A DNA stretch of 50,589 nt from JAAZNF01 sp964561025. Its GTDB lineage: Bacteria > Myxococcota > B64-G9. Both the position numbers and the translations under genes were made by a program. Positions 7,916 through 16,968 of this stretch are shown piece by piece; position 1 is the first letter of the stretch; every line of letters begins with the position of its first letter. The stretch covers positions 1 through 50,589 of the forward strand of contig CAZLNM010000023.1 of the NCBI GenBank assembly GCA_964561025.1, given 5' to 3'. Under the pieces are notes generated by a model. That model was not told the origin of the DNA. It searched no databases and saw only the letters and a program-made list of their open reading frames with translations.

Positions 7916-9625
7916 ATGGCCGACGGCCGAAAACTAGGCGAGATCCTCAGGGAGCAGGTGAGCCTGCCGGAGGAGAAGATCTCCGAGGCCCTGCGCCAGC
8001 AGCAGGAGCGCGGTGGGCGCATCGGCGAGCTCCTGGCAGCCGCGGGCGCGGTGACGCCGGAGGACGTGATCCAGGCGCTGGCGGCGCAGTTCGACCTGCC
8101 GCTGGCGGAGGAGATCGATCCCGCCGCCATCGACACCGCGCTGGTCCACCCCATCCCCATCAACTTCGCCAAGCAGCACCTCGTGCTGCCCTACGCCCAG
8201 CGCGGGGAGGAGGTGCTGCTGCTCACCGCCGATCCGCTGGACACCTTCGTGCTGGACGACGTGCGGGTGCTGCTACAGCGGCCGGTGCGGCCGGTGCTGG
8301 CCACCCCGGAGAAGATCCTGGAGACCATCAACCGGGTGTACGACCGCGCGGCCGGCGAGACCGAGGCCCTGATGGGCGACCTGGAGGGCGCCGACCTGGA
8401 CGCGGTGGCCCACGAGCTGGAGGAGCCGCAGGACCTGCTGGACGCCTCCGACGAGGCCCCCATCATCCGCCTGGTGAACTCGCTCATGTTCCAGGCGGTC
8501 AAGGAGCGCTGCAGCGACATCCACATCGAGCCCATGGAGCGCGACATCGTGGTGCGCTTCCGCCGCGACGGGGTGCTGCACGAGGTGCTGCGCCCGCCCA
8601 AGCGTTTCCAGGCCAGCATCATCTCCCGCGTCAAGATCATGGGCGGGCTGAACATCGCCGAGAAGCGCCTGCCCCAGGACGGCCGCATCCGCATCAAGAT
8701 CGCCGGGCGCGACATCGACATCCGCCTGTCCACCGTGCCCACCGTGCACGGGGAGCGCGTGGTGATGCGCCTGCTGGACAAGAGCGCGGTGCTGCTCGAT
8801 CTGTCCCAGATCGGCTTCAACGAAGACAACCTGCGCACCATGAACGCGCTGATCCAGAAGAGCCACGGCATCATCCTGGTCACCGGCCCCACCGGCAGCG
8901 GCAAGACCACCACCCTGTACGCCGCCCTGTCCAAGATCAACACCCCGGACGTGAACATCCTCACCGTCGAGGACCCGGTGGAGTACCAGCTCCCTGGCAT
9001 CGGCCAGGTGCACGTGAACGAGAAGATCGATCTCAGCTTCGCCAACGTGCTGCGCTCGTTCCTGCGCCAGGACCCGGACATCATCATGGTGGGCGAGATC
9101 CGCGACGTGGCCACCGCCGAGATCGCCATCCAGGCCTCGCTGACCGGCCACCTGGTGTTCTCCACCGTGCACACCAACGACGCCGCCACCGCGGTCACCC
9201 GCCTGGTGGACATGGGGGTGGAGCCCTTTTTGGTGGCCTCCTCCCTGATCGCCATCGTGGCCCAGCGCCTGGTGCGGGTGGTGTGCCCGCACTGCCGGCG
9301 CGAGGTGGTGCCCGGGGTCAAGGAGTGGGAGGAGCTGTGCGGCCAGGAGGTGCGCACTCCGCGGCCGGCGCGGGTGTACCAGGCGGCCGGCTGCGCCCAG
9401 TGCTTCAAGACCGGCTACCTCGGGCGCACCGGCATCTACGAGATGCTGGTCATCGACGACGAGGTCCGCGCGCTGGCGCTCAAGAACGCCGACTCCACCA
9501 GCATCAAGCGCGTGGCGGTGTCCCGCGGCATGCGCACCCTGCGCGACGACGGGGCGGACAAGGTGGCCCGGGGCATCACCACCATCGAGGAGGTGCTGCG
9601 GGTCACCCAGGAGGACACCCAGTAA
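7916..9625 (+). CDS. gspE: Type II secretion system ATPase GspE
   Basis: The cytoplasmic hexameric ATPase that drives pseudopilus assembly, 569 residues. It has an N1E/MshEN-like N-terminal domain (about 1-140), the linker domain, Walker A GPTGSGKT at 324-331, the Asp box and Walker B IIMVGEIRD near 389-397, the His box HLVFSTVHTND, and a zinc-binding four-cysteine motif (Cys457, Cys460, Cys493, Cys496). The ATG at 7916 sits 25 bases after the gspD stop with GCGAGG before it. The frame is open further upstream, but that part lies inside gspD and reads as noise. Next gene gspF follows after 3 bases. Confidence 0.96.
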   Translation: MADGRKLGEILREQVSLPEEKISEALRQQQERGGRIGELLAAAGAVTPEDVIQALAAQFDLPLAEEIDPAAIDTALVHPIPINFAKQHLVLPYAQRGEEVLLLTADPLDTFVLDDVRVLLQRPVRPVLATPEKILETINRVYDRAAGETEALMGDLEGADLDAVAHELEEPQDLLDASDEAPIIRLVNSLMFQAVKERCSDIHIEPMERDIVVRFRRDGVLHEVLRPPKRFQASIISRVKIMGGLNIAEKRLPQDGRIRIKIAGRDIDIRLSTVPTVHGERVVMRLLDKSAVLLDLSQIGFNEDNLRTMNALIQKSHGIILVTGPTGSGKTTTLYAALSKINTPDVNILTVEDPVEYQLPGIGQVHVNEKIDLSFANVLRSFLRQDPDIIMVGEIRDVATAEIAIQASLTGHLVFSTVHTNDAATAVTRLVDMGVEPFLVASSLIAIVAQRLVRVVCPHCRREVVPGVKEWEELCGQEVRTPRPARVYQAAGCAQCFKTGYLGRTGIYEMLVIDDEVRALALKNADSTSIKRVAVSRGMRTLRDDGADKVARGITTIEEVLRVTQEDTQ

Positions 9626-9628
9626 GCC

Positions 9629-10852
9629 ATGGCGGTGTATCGTTTCAAGGGGCTCAACGCCCAGGGCAAGGAGGTCTCTGGCATCCGCGACGCGGACAGC
9701 CCGCGCGGCCTGCGCGCGCTGCTGCGCAAGGAGAACATCTTCCCCACCGAGATCCGGGACCAGGCCGGGGGCAAGGCGGCCGAGGATCGCAACCTGGATC
9801 TGCGGCGCCTGCGCGGCCGGGTCTCGTCGAGCGACCTGGCCATCCTCACCCGCCAGCTGGCCACCCTGCTGCACGCCGGGGTGACCCTGGTGGAGTCGCT
9901 CTCCGCCATGATCGATCAGGTGGAGGACGACCTGCTCAAGCTCACCTTGAACCAGGTCAAGCAGCGGGTGAACGAGGGCAGCTCCCTGGCCGACGCCATG
10001 GCCCAGCACCCCAAGGTGTTCCCCGAGCTGTACTGCAACATGATCCGCGCCGGCGAGAGCTCGGGCGCGCTGGACGTGGTGCTCAACCGCCTGGCGGACT
10101 TCACCGAGGGCCAGGCGCGGCTGCGCTCCAAGGTGATCGGCACGCTCACCTACCCGGCCATCATGGTGGTGGTGGGCATCGGCATCCTGGCGGTGCTGTT
10201 CGTGGTGGTCATCCCCAAGATCACCCAGATCTTCGAGGACCTCAAGGCCACCCTGCCCCTGCCCACCCGCGTGCTGCTGGCCATCTCCGACTTTTTGGGC
10301 AGCTACTGGTGGGTGCTGCTGCTGGCCATCGGCGGCGGGACCTGGGCCGCGCTGGCCTACATCCGCACCGAGCGGGGGCGGCTGCGCTGGGACGGCTTCA
10401 AGCTGCGCATGCCGGTCATCGGCGGCATCGTGCGCATGCTGGCGGTGGCGCGGTTCGCCAAGACCCTGTCCACCCTGCTGCACTCCGGCGTGCCGCTGCT
10501 GTCGGCGCTGTCCATCGTGCGCGGCATCGTGAACAACGGGGTGTTGGCCGGGGCCATCGACGGCGCCCGCGAGAGCATCCAGGAGGGAGAGAGCATCGCC
10601 GCGCCGCTCAAGCGCAGCGGCCACTTCCCGCCGCTGGTGACCCACATGATCGCCATCGGCGAGCGCTCCGGTCAGCTCGAGGCCATGCTGGACAACGTGG
10701 CCTCGAGCTACGAGAGCCAGGCCGAGGCGCGCATCAACCAGCTCACCACCCTGCTCGAGCCGCTGATGATCGTGCTCATGGGCGGGGCGGTGGGGTTCAT
10801 GGTGTTCTCGGTGCTGCTGCCCATCCTGCAGCTCAACCAGTTCGCGCGGTGA
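9629..10852 (+). CDS. gspF: Type II secretion system inner-membrane platform protein GspF
   Basis: A polytopic inner-membrane protein of 407 residues, the normal family length. It begins MAVYRFKGLNAQGKEVSG, the standard N-terminal signature, and has two repeated cytoplasmic GspF domains (about 70-195 and 275-395). Each contains the family pattern ILTRQLATLLHAGVTLVESL or FAKTLSTLLHSGVPLLSAL, with membrane helices after each (TYPAIMVVVGIGILAVLFVV and LLEPLMIVLMGGAVGFMVF). It couples the ATPase to the pseudopilus base. Only three bases separate it from gspE. Confidence 0.96.
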   Translation: MAVYRFKGLNAQGKEVSGIRDADSPRGLRALLRKENIFPTEIRDQAGGKAAEDRNLDLRRLRGRVSSSDLAILTRQLATLLHAGVTLVESLSAMIDQVEDDLLKLTLNQVKQRVNEGSSLADAMAQHPKVFPELYCNMIRAGESSGALDVVLNRLADFTEGQARLRSKVIGTLTYPAIMVVVGIGILAVLFVVVIPKITQIFEDLKATLPLPTRVLLAISDFLGSYWWVLLLAIGGGTWAALAYIRTERGRLRWDGFKLRMPVIGGIVRMLAVARFAKTLSTLLHSGVPLLSALSIVRGIVNNGVLAGAIDGARESIQEGESIAAPLKRSGHFPPLVTHMIAIGERSGQLEAMLDNVASSYESQAEARINQLTTLLEPLMIVLMGGAVGFMVFSVLLPILQLNQFAR

Positions 10853-10856
10853 CGGC

Positions 10857-11417
10857 ATGACGAGCGGGATCCTCCAGCCCAGACTCTCGTCCCCGGAGAA
10901 CCGGTTGCGGCTCGTCTCGCTGCTCTCGGTGGCCCTGAGCGCCGCCCTGCTGGACCAGATCACCAAGTGGGTGGCCGAGGCCGCCCTGCCGGCCGACGGC
11001 GCCGTGTCCCTGTGGTCCGGCGTGCTCTCGCTGCGCCTGCGGGCCAACCCCCACGGGGCCTTCGGGCTGTTCTCCTCGCTGTCCGAGTCGGCGCGCTTGC
11101 CGCTCATGTTGGGGCTCTCGGCGCTCGCGCTGCTGCTGGCCTTCTGGGTGACGCTGCGCGTCCTCGGCCTGCGCCCGCTGGTGGCGGTGGCGCTCGGGCT
11201 CATCCTGGGGGGCGCGGCCGCCAACCTGGCGGACCGGCTGGTGCGGCGCGAGGTGATCGATTTTGTGGAGCTGTTCAACGGCCGCTGGCCGACCTTCAAC
11301 CTGGCGGACGTGGCCATCACCGTCGGATGCCTGCTTCTGGTGGCGGTGCTCGTCCGGCGGGGGCCCGGCCGGCGGGCGGATCCGGAATTCGAAAGCGACA
11401 AAGGAGGACTGGCATGA
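10857..11417 (+). CDS. lspA: Signal peptidase II (lipoprotein signal peptidase) embedded in the secretion operon
   Basis: A 186-residue membrane protein with four predicted helices and the signal peptidase II motifs in order: DQITKW (33-38), NPHGAFG (64-70), GGAAANLADR with Asp126, and FNLADVAI with Asp151. Asp126 and Asp151 would be the catalytic pair. The enzyme cleaves prolipoprotein signal peptides after lipid attachment. It starts 4 bases after gspF and its TGA overlaps the gspG ATG (ATGA), so it is truly part of the operon. An lspA gene between gspF and gspG is not the textbook arrangement. It could be the main cellular enzyme or a paralogue devoted to lipoproteins of this machine; the motifs look intact either way. 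Confidence 0.9.
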   Translation: MTSGILQPRLSSPENRLRLVSLLSVALSAALLDQITKWVAEAALPADGAVSLWSGVLSLRLRANPHGAFGLFSSLSESARLPLMLGLSALALLLAFWVTLRVLGLRPLVAVALGLILGGAAANLADRLVRREVIDFVELFNGRWPTFNLADVAITVGCLLLVAVLVRRGPGRRADPEFESDKGGLA

Positions 11418-11821
11418 GGAATTTCAGGCAATGGATGAAGCGCGCCGGCAGCGCGCGCGGCATGACGCTGATCGAGATCATGGTCGTCGTCGCCATCCTG
11501 GGCATTATGGCCACCACCATCACCGTCATGTACGTGCGCTACCTGGAGAGCAGCAAGGTGGACGGCACCAAGATCCAGATGGACAACATCCAGCAGGCGC
11601 TGGACGCCTACAAGATCCAGTACGGCTCCTACCCCAGCACCGAGCAGGGGTTGCAGGAGCTGGTGAACAAGAAGGTCATGCCGAAGCTGCCCAAGGACAA
11701 GTGGGACAAGGAGTTCGAGTACATCCGCAGCAGCTCGAGCTCCTACACCCTCAAGTCCTTCGGGGCGGACAACGCCCCCGGCGGCGAGGGCAACGACGCC
11801 GACCTGACGGTGGAGCAGTAG
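11414..11821 (+). CDS. gspG: Type II secretion system major pseudopilin GspG
   Basis: A 135-residue major pseudopilin. The prepilin cleavage site is SARG/MTLIEIMVV, with Gly at -1 and Glu at +5, followed by the hydrophobic stalk helix. The globular part has the family motifs DNIQQALDAYKIQYGSYPSTEQGLQ and the calcium-site region near the C terminus (SSYTLKSFGADNAPGGEGNDADL). Start chosen at 11414, preceded by AAAGGAGG at 11400-11407 and overlapping the lspA stop. Cleavage needs a GspO/PilD peptidase that is not encoded in this window. Confidence 0.96.
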   Translation: MRNFRQWMKRAGSARGMTLIEIMVVVAILGIMATTITVMYVRYLESSKVDGTKIQMDNIQQALDAYKIQYGSYPSTEQGLQELVNKKVMPKLPKDKWDKEFEYIRSSSSSYTLKSFGADNAPGGEGNDADLTVEQ

Positions 11822-11836
11822 GCGCGGGAGCGGCCC

Positions 11837-12499
11837 ATGCGGCGGCGGTTTTTCAAGCTGCGCTCCCAGCGGGGACTCACCCTGGTGGAGCTGACCGTGG
11901 TGATCCTGCTCATCGGCCTGGTGATGGGCGTGGCCATCCCCGCGGCGGGAAACCTCACCCGCGCCAACCTCAAGGTGGCCGCCCAGCGGCTGGCCGGCTC
12001 CATCCGCTTCGCCTACGACCTGGCGGCGCGCAAGAACGCCACCTTCCGGCTGGTGTTCGACATCGAGAACCGCGCCTACTGGCTGGAGAGCACCTCCGAG
12101 CGCTTCGTGCTGGAACGCGAGCGGGACGAGGTTCGCCGCGGGGCGGTGGAGAGCGAGGCGGCCGAGAAGCGGCAAAAACGTTTTGTCAGCCGGGCCTTCA
12201 TCGAGAGCGAGGACATGTGGAGGCCCAAGGGGCCGCCCCGCTTCGCGGCCGTGGCGGACAAGCTCGCGCCCAAGGTGGAGCTCCCCGACGGCATCTTCAT
12301 ACGCGACGTGTGGGTGGCCCACCAGAGCGACAAGGTGAGCGCCGGCACGGCGGTGATGTACTTCTTCCCCACCGGCCAGACCGAGCGCGCGGCCATCCAC
12401 CTGGTGGACGAGGACGACAACGCCATGACGGTGGTGAGCGAGCCCTTGACCGGCCGGGCCCGGGTGTACGCCGGCTACCGCGACCTCTCGGAGGACTGA
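11837..12499 (+). CDS. gspH: Type II secretion system minor pseudopilin GspH
   Basis: A 220-residue minor pseudopilin, somewhat longer than the usual 150-190. The cleavage site is SQRG/LTLVELTVV with Glu at +5. After the stalk the sequence KVAAQRLAGSIRFAYDLAARKNATFRLVFD is the typical GspH/FimT segment. A charged stretch (about 95-125, RERDEVRRGAVESEAAEKRQKR) appears inserted before the last beta strands. It would sit near the pseudopilus tip with GspI, GspJ and GspK. It starts 15 bases after gspG. Confidence 0.9.
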   Translation: MRRRFFKLRSQRGLTLVELTVVILLIGLVMGVAIPAAGNLTRANLKVAAQRLAGSIRFAYDLAARKNATFRLVFDIENRAYWLESTSERFVLERERDEVRRGAVESEAAEKRQKRFVSRAFIESEDMWRPKGPPRFAAVADKLAPKVELPDGIFIRDVWVAHQSDKVSAGTAVMYFFPTGQTERAAIHLVDEDDNAMTVVSEPLTGRARVYAGYRDLSED

Positions 12500-12503
12500 G
12501 GCC

Positions 12504-13403
12504 ATGCGCACCTCGCGAATGAGCACCGCCGCCACGTGCGCCCCCAGGCTACGCCAGCCCGCGCTGGTCCTTTCGCGCTCGCGGTCGATCACGCCCATCC
12601 GCTCCCGGCGCGGCTTTACCCTGCTCGAGGTCATGGTGGCGCTGGGTGTGTTGGCGGTCTCCTACACCGCGCTGATGCAGTCCCAGAGCGCCTCGCTGCG
12701 CCTGGCAACCGTCGGGCGACAGATGACCGTGGCCACGCTGCTGGCCCGCGGCAAGATGGAGCTCATCGAGGACAAGCTCACCCGGGAGGGCTTCCCCGAC
12801 ATGGACCAGGAGGAAGAGGGGACCTTCGAGGAGGAGGGTTATCCCACCTTCCGCTTCCGCTACGTCGTCAAGAAGGTCGAGCTTCCCCTGGGGGAGGCGT
12901 TGTCCCTCCTGCTGGGCCAGCAAGGCGATGCGGACAAGGCCAAAGGTGGCGGCGGTGGGATGGCCGATATGCTGGGCAGCGCGGTGGCGGGCGGCCTGGA
13001 CGCGCTCTCCTCGCAGCTCTCCGGCAAGGCCGGCGACCTGATCAAGAGCAAGCTGGGGGGCGGCATCTCCGGGATGGCCTCCATGCTGGCCAACCCGGAC
13101 ATGCTCAAGGCCAACGTGGAGATGCTGGGCAAGACCCTGGAGCAGGCCCTGCGCATGGTCCAGCTCACCGTTTCCTGGGGAACCGACGAGGGCAGCTCGC
13201 TCACCGTCACCACCCACCTGGTCCAGGTGCCGCAGGCGGCCTCCGCGCCGGGCGCCACCGGCGCCGGTGCGCCGGGGATGCCGGGAGCGATGCCGGGAGC
13301 TGGCGGGATGCCCGGCATGCCGGGAGCCAACCCCAACCTCCCCGCGGGCGGGCTGTTCGGCAAACCCGGCGCGGCCGGGATCAACACGGGGGTGCTCAAG
13401 TGA
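12504..13403 (+). CDS. gspI: Type II secretion system minor pseudopilin GspI, with large insertion and tail
   Basis: The cleavage site SRRG/FTLLEVMVALGVLAVSY (Glu at +5, preceded by a long basic leader of about 36 residues) and the motif LLARGKMELIEDKL identify GspI. At 299 residues it is more than twice the usual length. The extra sequence is a Gly/Ala/Met/Leu-rich block (about 145-215) placed between the two halves of the globular domain, which resumes with VQLTVSWGTDEGSSLTVTTH, and a collagen-like Gly/Pro/Met/Ala tail (about 245-299). The real start may be the internal Met at residue 6; the basic leader is long for a prepilin. Its stop overlaps the GTG start of gspJ. Confidence 0.85.
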   Translation: MRTSRMSTAATCAPRLRQPALVLSRSRSITPIRSRRGFTLLEVMVALGVLAVSYTALMQSQSASLRLATVGRQMTVATLLARGKMELIEDKLTREGFPDMDQEEEGTFEEEGYPTFRFRYVVKKVELPLGEALSLLLGQQGDADKAKGGGGGMADMLGSAVAGGLDALSSQLSGKAGDLIKSKLGGGISGMASMLANPDMLKANVEMLGKTLEQALRMVQLTVSWGTDEGSSLTVTTHLVQVPQAASAPGATGAGAPGMPGAMPGAGGMPGMPGANPNLPAGGLFGKPGAAGINTGVLK

Positions 13404-14116
13404 CGCGTCATCCCCGCCTGGCCCGGCGACACGAGGCGTCGGGCTTCACCCTGGTCGAGGTGCTGATCGCCGTGTCCATCGTGGCCATCATCGGCAGCCT
13501 GGTGTTCGGCTCCTTCGCCCGCACCTTCGAGTCCCGCGACGTGGCCACCCGGCTGCAGGAGCGCGCCCACCTGGTGCGCCAGGCCATGGAGCGCATGGCG
13601 CGTGAGCTCAGCATGGCCTTCATCTACGACTGCCAGGAGCGGCCCTCCACCACCGGAGAGCCGAAGCTCCGCAGCACCTTTCGCATGGAACGGGAGGGCA
13701 AGGTGGACCGGGCGCTGTTCTTGTCGTTCTCGCACCAGCGGCTGCAGCGCGACGCCCGCGAATCCGATCAGTGCCTGGTGAGCTACTACGGCGAGAACGA
13801 TCCGGTGGAGCTCTCCCAGACCAACCTGGTGCGCCGGGAGAAGGTCCGCTTCTCGGGAGACCCGGACGAGGGCGGCGCCGTCGAGGTCCTGCTCCCCGAC
13901 GTGGAGTCGGTGCACTTCGACATGTGGGACGAGAGCAAGCAGGACTGGGTCGAGGAGTGGAACTGCCAGCAGATCGAGCGGATGAACCAGCTGCCCCGCC
14001 TAATCCGCATCCGGGTGGTGGTGCGCGGCGAGGGAGGCGAAGAGATTCCCTACTCCACCGTGACACGCCTGTTCGTCAACAAACCCCTGTTCAACTGGAT
14101 GAAGCCGTCGTCATGA
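13400..14116 (+). CDS. gspJ: Type II secretion system minor pseudopilin GspJ
   Basis: A 238-residue minor pseudopilin. GTG start coupled to the gspI stop (GTGA). The cleavage site is EASG/FTLVEVLIAVSIVAIIGSL with Glu at +5. The globular part has the GspJ features RQAMERMARELSMAF and the C-terminal LPRLIRIRVVV segment. Length is normal for the family. The frame is open far upstream, but that part overlaps gspI and reads as low-complexity noise. Confidence 0.9.
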   Translation: MTRHPRLARRHEASGFTLVEVLIAVSIVAIIGSLVFGSFARTFESRDVATRLQERAHLVRQAMERMARELSMAFIYDCQERPSTTGEPKLRSTFRMEREGKVDRALFLSFSHQRLQRDARESDQCLVSYYGENDPVELSQTNLVRREKVRFSGDPDEGGAVEVLLPDVESVHFDMWDESKQDWVEEWNCQQIERMNQLPRLIRIRVVVRGEGGEEIPYSTVTRLFVNKPLFNWMKPSS

Positions 14117-15369
14117 CTCGTGGTCCTCACACCCCGGCCGCCGCCGGTTCGATGTCGCCAACGCCCCGCGCCGCGGCCCGGCGCCGCCGCCTCCGCCTGC
14201 GCTCGGAGCGCGGGGTGGCCCTGCTCATGGTGCTGGTCACGGTGGCGGTGCTGACGGCGGTGGTGTACGACTTCGTGTACCAGACCCGGGTCGAGGTCCG
14301 GATGGCCGAAAACAACCGGGACCGCTTGCAGGCCTACTACCTGGCCCGCTCGGCCGTCAACTTCGGCCGGCTCATCCTGCACTTCCAGGGCCAGGTGGAT
14401 CGCTTCACCGGCGGCATGGTGAAGCTGTACCAGCTCATCCCCATCGAGAGCGATCTGGCCCGCGCCCTCACCAGCGGCGAGGTGGGCGAGGCGCTGGGCC
14501 TGAGCGGCCTCAACCTGGGGACGGGATCCGGCTTCGGCGAGTTCGCCGGCCGCTTCTCGGCGACCATCGAGGACGAGTACGCCAAGCTCAATGTCAACGC
14601 CCTCGACTCCATCCCCTCCATCGCCGCGCCGGTGGCCGCCCACCTGCTCACCCTGATCGGCAACACGCGCTACCGCGCCCTGTTCGAGCTCCCCGACGCC
14701 GATGGCCAGTACAGCAGCCCGGCGGAGGTGGTCAACGCCATCCGCGACTGGATCGACGCCAACAACAGCCAGGACGCGCTGAACCCCGACGCGCTGCTGC
14801 GCGACCCCTTCTCGCAGGCCCTGGTGTTCGTGCCCGGCGCATCGAGCGAGGACTCCCGCTACGACATGCTCAAGGACCCCTACCGCAACAAGAACGACCC
14901 CATGATCTCGGTGGACGAGCTGTACTTCATCCGCGGCATCGGCGACGACTTCATGAATGAATTCGGCGACAAGTTCACCGTGTACAGCGATCCCTCCCTG
15001 CTGGTGAGCCTCAACTCGGTCAACGATCCCGTGATGCTGCTGTCGCTTCTGTGCCTCCAGCCGGAGAACCAGCCCCTGTGCACCGAGCAGGGACTGCCCA
15101 AGCTGCTGGAGGTCATCGCCCTGTTCTTCGAGTTTCGCAACCTGATGCAGTTCTCCACCTTCATGGTGCCCGACGCCAAGACCATCCAGGAGTTCTTCGC
15201 CAGCCAGGGCCCGAGCTTCAACGCCTACTTCATGAAGAACCTGGCCCCGTTCTCCGACACCTTCACCATCCAGGCCACCGGCGCGGTCAACGATACATCC
15301 CTGAGCATCCGCGCGGTGGTCAAGAACACGGCCGCCGGCCAGGAGATCCTCTACTGGCGGGAGATGTGA
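14113..15369 (+). CDS. gspK: Type II secretion system tip pseudopilin GspK
   Basis: A 418-residue pseudopilin that caps the pseudopilus. ATG overlaps the gspJ stop (ATGA). A basic leader ends at SERG/VALLMVLVTVAVLTAVVYDF; position +5 is not Glu, which is usual for GspK. The family block RVEVRMAENNRDRLQAYYLARSA follows, then the large alpha domain with the typical INVNALD-like segment (LNVNALDSIP), VNAIRDWIDANN and ISVDELYFIRGIGDDF. A longer-than-average alpha domain (about 290-360) is noted. Start at 14113 chosen by coupling and leader length. Confidence 0.92.
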   Translation: MTRGPHTPAAAGSMSPTPRAAARRRRLRLRSERGVALLMVLVTVAVLTAVVYDFVYQTRVEVRMAENNRDRLQAYYLARSAVNFGRLILHFQGQVDRFTGGMVKLYQLIPIESDLARALTSGEVGEALGLSGLNLGTGSGFGEFAGRFSATIEDEYAKLNVNALDSIPSIAAPVAAHLLTLIGNTRYRALFELPDADGQYSSPAEVVNAIRDWIDANNSQDALNPDALLRDPFSQALVFVPGASSEDSRYDMLKDPYRNKNDPMISVDELYFIRGIGDDFMNEFGDKFTVYSDPSLLVSLNSVNDPVMLLSLLCLQPENQPLCTEQGLPKLLEVIALFFEFRNLMQFSTFMVPDAKTIQEFFASQGPSFNAYFMKNLAPFSDTFTIQATGAVNDTSLSIRAVVKNTAAGQEILYWREM

Positions 15370-15381
15370 AAGAGGCCTCGC

Positions 15382-16944
15382 ATGGCACAGCTCATCCTCG
15401 GACTCGACCCGGGCCACGACACCGTACGACAGGTGCGACTGCGCGCCAGCTTGCGGCGGCTGGAGGTGGAGGATTTCCACGAAGCGCCGCTGCCACATGA
15501 CGACCGGCCGTTCCGGCAGCGGGCGGCCGAGGCCCTGAGCCACCTGCCGCCGGTGGGCGGGGGCGACCTGGCGGCGCTCGCCCTGCCAGGGGACGAGGTG
15601 TCCACCCGGGCCCTGGGCATGCCGTTCGCCGACTCCCGCCGCATCGCCCGCACCCTGCCCTTCGAGCTGGAAGGCCAGCTCCCCTTCTCGCTGGACCAGG
15701 TGATCTACGACTACCGGGTGACCCGCCGCCTGCCCGACGGCGGGGTGCGCCTGTTGGCCGGGCTGGCCACCCACGAGGTGCTGCGCGACTGGCTGCAAGC
15801 GCTGTCGGCCGTCGGCATCGATCCGCGCCTGCTGGGCATCGACGCCCTGTCCTACACCCGGCTGCTGGACCTGCTGCCGCGACCCTCCCCGGACGCGCGC
15901 GTGGGCCTGCTGGACATCGGCTACCGGCTCAGCTCCCTGTGTGTCATGGGCCCCGAAGGGGTGGAGTGCGTGCGCACCCTCTCGCTGGGCGGGCGTGATC
16001 TCACCCTGCGCCTGGCCGAGGCCTTTCGGGTGGAGCCCGACGAGGCCGAGAGCGGCAAGCGCCGGGGCGCGGTGGTAAGCATTCGCGGCGGCCCCGAGCT
16101 CCAGGGAGAGGCGGCGCGCATCGCCGAGGCGCTGGGCAAAGGGCTCCAGCAGCTCGTTCGCGAGGTGCGCCAGACGCTGGCCGCCGCCCAGAACACCGAA
16201 CAGCCGCTCTCCCAGCTATGGCTGTGCGGCGGCGGCTCCCGCGTGCGCAACCTGACCACCCATCTCGAGGAGGAGCTGGGGGTGCCGGTGCGCCCCCTCG
16301 AGGCGGGCCACGTGGACATCCCCGGCCGCGAGCGGTTGGGCGACACGCCGGGCGCGCCCTGGGCCAAGGCCCTGGGGCTGGCGCTGCACGCCCACCGCGG
16401 TGGGCGCGGCGACTTCCTCAACCTGCGCCGGGGCGCCTTCGCCCACAAGGGAGACTTCGAGGCGGTGCGCGGCCGGCTGCTGCAGGTGGCGGCGGGCCTG
16501 CTGGCGGTCTTGCTGCTGTGGGCCGGGCAGGCGGTGACCCGCTCGCTGAGCCTCTCGCGCACCGAGCGCGAGCTGGACAACCGGGTGCGCGAGATCACCC
16601 AGGCGGTGCTGGGCAAGGCCTACGACAACCCCGAGATCGCCATCTCGGTGATCAAGGAGAAGACCTCGCCCGGGGCCGACCCCTTGCCGAAGTTCAGCGC
16701 CCTGGACGCCCTGCGCGAGATCCACGAGCGTATCCCGGAGGACGCGCAGTTGCGCCTCAAGGATCTCAACCTGTCGCCCAAGAAGATCCGCCTGGAGGGT
16801 TTCACCGACAGTTTCGAGACGGTGGAGAGGATCCGCGCCGCGCTGCAAGGGATCGAGTGCTTCAGCGAGGTGCAGGCGGGCAACATGCGCTCCACCAAGG
16901 AGCAGGAAGTGCAGTTCGAGCTCACCATCGTGGTGGGCTGCTGA
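15382..16944 (+). CDS. gspL: Type II secretion system platform protein GspL
   Basis: A 520-residue bitopic protein. The cytoplasmic part (about 1-365) has an actin-like (PilM/GspL) fold, starting LILGLDPGHDTVRQVRLR and containing ARVGLLDIGYRLSSLCVM and LWLCGGGSRVRNL, which would contact the GspE N-terminal domain. A single membrane helix (about 373-392) leads to a periplasmic ferredoxin-like domain near the C terminus (LKDLNLSPKKIRLEGFTDS). It is larger than the usual 380-430 residues and more PilM-like in the N-terminal half than enterobacterial GspL. It starts 12 bases after gspK. Confidence 0.9.
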   Translation: MAQLILGLDPGHDTVRQVRLRASLRRLEVEDFHEAPLPHDDRPFRQRAAEALSHLPPVGGGDLAALALPGDEVSTRALGMPFADSRRIARTLPFELEGQLPFSLDQVIYDYRVTRRLPDGGVRLLAGLATHEVLRDWLQALSAVGIDPRLLGIDALSYTRLLDLLPRPSPDARVGLLDIGYRLSSLCVMGPEGVECVRTLSLGGRDLTLRLAEAFRVEPDEAESGKRRGAVVSIRGGPELQGEAARIAEALGKGLQQLVREVRQTLAAAQNTEQPLSQLWLCGGGSRVRNLTTHLEEELGVPVRPLEAGHVDIPGRERLGDTPGAPWAKALGLALHAHRGGRGDFLNLRRGAFAHKGDFEAVRGRLLQVAAGLLAVLLLWAGQAVTRSLSLSRTERELDNRVREITQAVLGKAYDNPEIAISVIKEKTSPGADPLPKFSALDALREIHERIPEDAQLRLKDLNLSPKKIRLEGFTDSFETVERIRAALQGIECFSEVQAGNMRSTKEQEVQFELTIVVGC

Positions 16945-16968
16945 GCGGCCGAGCGGCGGGAGGAAGAC

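Noticed and set aside
8273..12634. Open frame of 1453 codons on the minus strand opposite gspE to gspI
   Set aside because: It is antisense to firmly identified genes, rich in His/Gln/Arg/Asp from GC-rich codon reversal, and shows no domain or signal. It is a shadow of the plus-strand genes.
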